This document shows positions 63,471 through 64,000 of a DNA stretch of 64,000 bases, one piece after another (positions within the stretch are counted from its first letter, which is position 1; each line of letters opens with the position of its first letter). The position numbers were made by a program, and so were the translations under genes. The stretch is from the NCBI GenBank assembly GCA_963277665.1, contig OY728119.1, positions 316,468,206 through 316,532,205 of the forward strand, written 5' to 3'. The notes under the pieces are model-generated. The model had not been told where the DNA came from, did not search any database, and worked only from the letters and a program-made list of their open reading frames with translations. This stretch comes from Viscum album (Eukaryota; Streptophyta; Magnoliopsida; Santalales; Viscaceae).

Positions 63471-64000
63471 ATGGATGTGGATGATAAAGAGTTCCCAGTA
63501 GATAATTACGTATAAACAACCTCAGATAATGAAGGGATTGTGAAATAAACCCTTACCCTGTACTTTTCCTTGGTTGAGGGTAGTTTAACCTTCTATATAA
63601 TGGTGAAATAATTGTTATTAAATTATACAATAATCATATACATTAATATTATATAATATATGATCTTTTAACATTTCATTGTTCATTATATCTTACTATT
63701 ATCGTTGTTTTGGGTGTTAACTTACTCATTTTCTTTGATATGTTTTGTTACAAAAGCTGTGTTTTTTATGGATAGGTTGTATATTATTCATATCCAGAAT
63801 GATATAAAGTCCTTAAAAATCATTTTTAATCATCAAATTGAGAATTATACTTGAATTGATATGATGGGGAATGAATCTCATCGCATTTGTGGAGATGGTA
63901 GTCCGTACGTACGCACGAGCGACAATATCATTACTTTGATATTAAAATAATATATAATTAGATGGTATATCATATATACAGAATAATTACCATGTTATAT
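63471..64000 (-). repeat. E2 right LTR, second part (runs off the window)
   Basis: Matches 26659-27190 of the left LTR, including GATGTGG, GATAATTA and one CpG module at 63882-63926 (CCGTACGTACGCACGAGCGA). The module is the reverse complement of that in E1 and E3, as expected for a minus-oriented LTR. Confidence 0.88.

Larger units (their letters stand above)
5022..64000 (-). mobile_element. E0: outermost Ty3/gypsy chromovirus, split by E1 and running off the window
   Basis: Minus-oriented LTR element with left LTR 5022-8922, internal region 8923-15567 and the start of the right LTR at 15568-16627, where E1 is inserted. The two LTR pieces align over their first ~1.06 kb (for example 5400-5530 against 15940-16085). 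The right-LTR/PBS and purine-tract/left-LTR junctions have the expected order for a minus-strand element. Subtracting the 2-kb insert at 12274-14286, the internal region is about 4.6 kb, close to E3's 4.7 kb. It is the most decayed member, fitting its outermost position. The remaining ~2.8 kb of its right LTR should lie beyond 64000. Confidence 0.75.
16628..64000 (+). mobile_element. E1: Ty3/gypsy chromovirus, split by E2 and running off the window
   Basis: Plus-oriented element inserted in the right LTR of E0. Its 5' LTR is 16628-20358, its internal region 20359-25364 (5.0 kb), and its 3' LTR begins at 25365 but is interrupted after 88 bp by E2. Both LTR starts carry AACACCCCAAG followed by TTCC and share CGCTTCTCTTTGAATAAT. 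All pol domains are recognisable but broken. The rest of the 3' LTR (about 3.6 kb) should follow E2's right end outside the window. Confidence 0.85.
25453..64000 (-). mobile_element. E2: Ty3/gypsy chromovirus, split by E3 and running off the window
   Basis: Minus-oriented, inserted in the 3' LTR of E1. Left LTR 25453-29227, internal region 29228-34238 (5.0 kb), right LTR 34239-35449 and then, after E3, 63471-64000. The insertion point of E3 maps to the same distance (1206 bp) from the LTR start as ATGGA at 26659 in the intact left LTR, which proves the split. E1 and E2 have similar LTR termini and proteins and are close relatives in opposite orientation. About 2 kb of the right LTR remains outside the window. 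Confidence 0.88.

Noticed and set aside
1..64000. CRISPR arrays, bacterial operons, rRNA or tRNA genes
   Set aside because: No regular spacer-repeat structure, no bacterial gene order, and the tRNA-like matches are only 11-18 bp primer-binding sites.

Overview
The window is AT-rich plant nuclear DNA made almost wholly of LTR retrotransposons. No host gene, rRNA, tRNA gene or CRISPR array was found. The evidence for a plant is Ty3/gypsy chromovirus-type gag-pol ending in a chromodomain, primer-binding sites matching plant initiator tRNA-Met, and one element with the PBS and purine-tract style of plant Athila/Tat elements. The species cannot be told from the sequence.

Layout. Positions 1-1640 hold a degenerate repeat field and what may be the end of a Copia-type LTR. 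Positions 1641-5021 are AT-rich with nothing identified. From 5022 to the right edge the window is one nested stack, each younger element sitting in the right-hand LTR of the older one. E0 (minus, starts 5022) is hit at 16628 by E1 (plus). E1 is hit at 25453 by E2 (minus). E2 is hit at 35450 by E3 (plus, complete, 35450-63470). E3 is hit at 46527 by E4 (plus, 46527-62537). After E4 the E3 LTR resumes (62538-63470), then the E2 LTR resumes and runs off the window. The right ends of E2, E1 and E0 must lie beyond 64000. Target-site duplications are visible for E3 (ATGAA/ATGGA) and E4 (ACATG/ACATG). Damage to the reading frames falls with nesting depth, as expected if outer elements are older. E0 also holds a probable 2-kb solo LTR.

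E0-E3 are Tekay/Del-like chromoviruses: LTRs of 3.6-3.9 kb, tRNA-iMet PBS, and gag, protease, reverse transcriptase, RNase H, integrase and chromodomain in that order. All are disrupted by stops or frameshifts.

E4 is the most unusual object. It is a tandem array of a non-autonomous LTR retrotransposon, arranged LTR-internal-LTR-internal-LTR-internal-LTR (period about 4.8 kb), with one 5-bp target duplication around the whole 16-kb block. Each internal region has an Athila/Tat-like PBS, no pol, and one acidic Glu/Gln-rich ORF of about 348 codons of unknown function (intact only in unit 2), followed by three copies of a purine-tract-like motif. PBS changes shared by units 2 and 3 suggest that the array grew after insertion by recombination. 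A second notable signal is a pair of hairpin-forming, CpG-rich modules in every E1-E3 LTR, a fixed distance downstream of the LTR TATA box.
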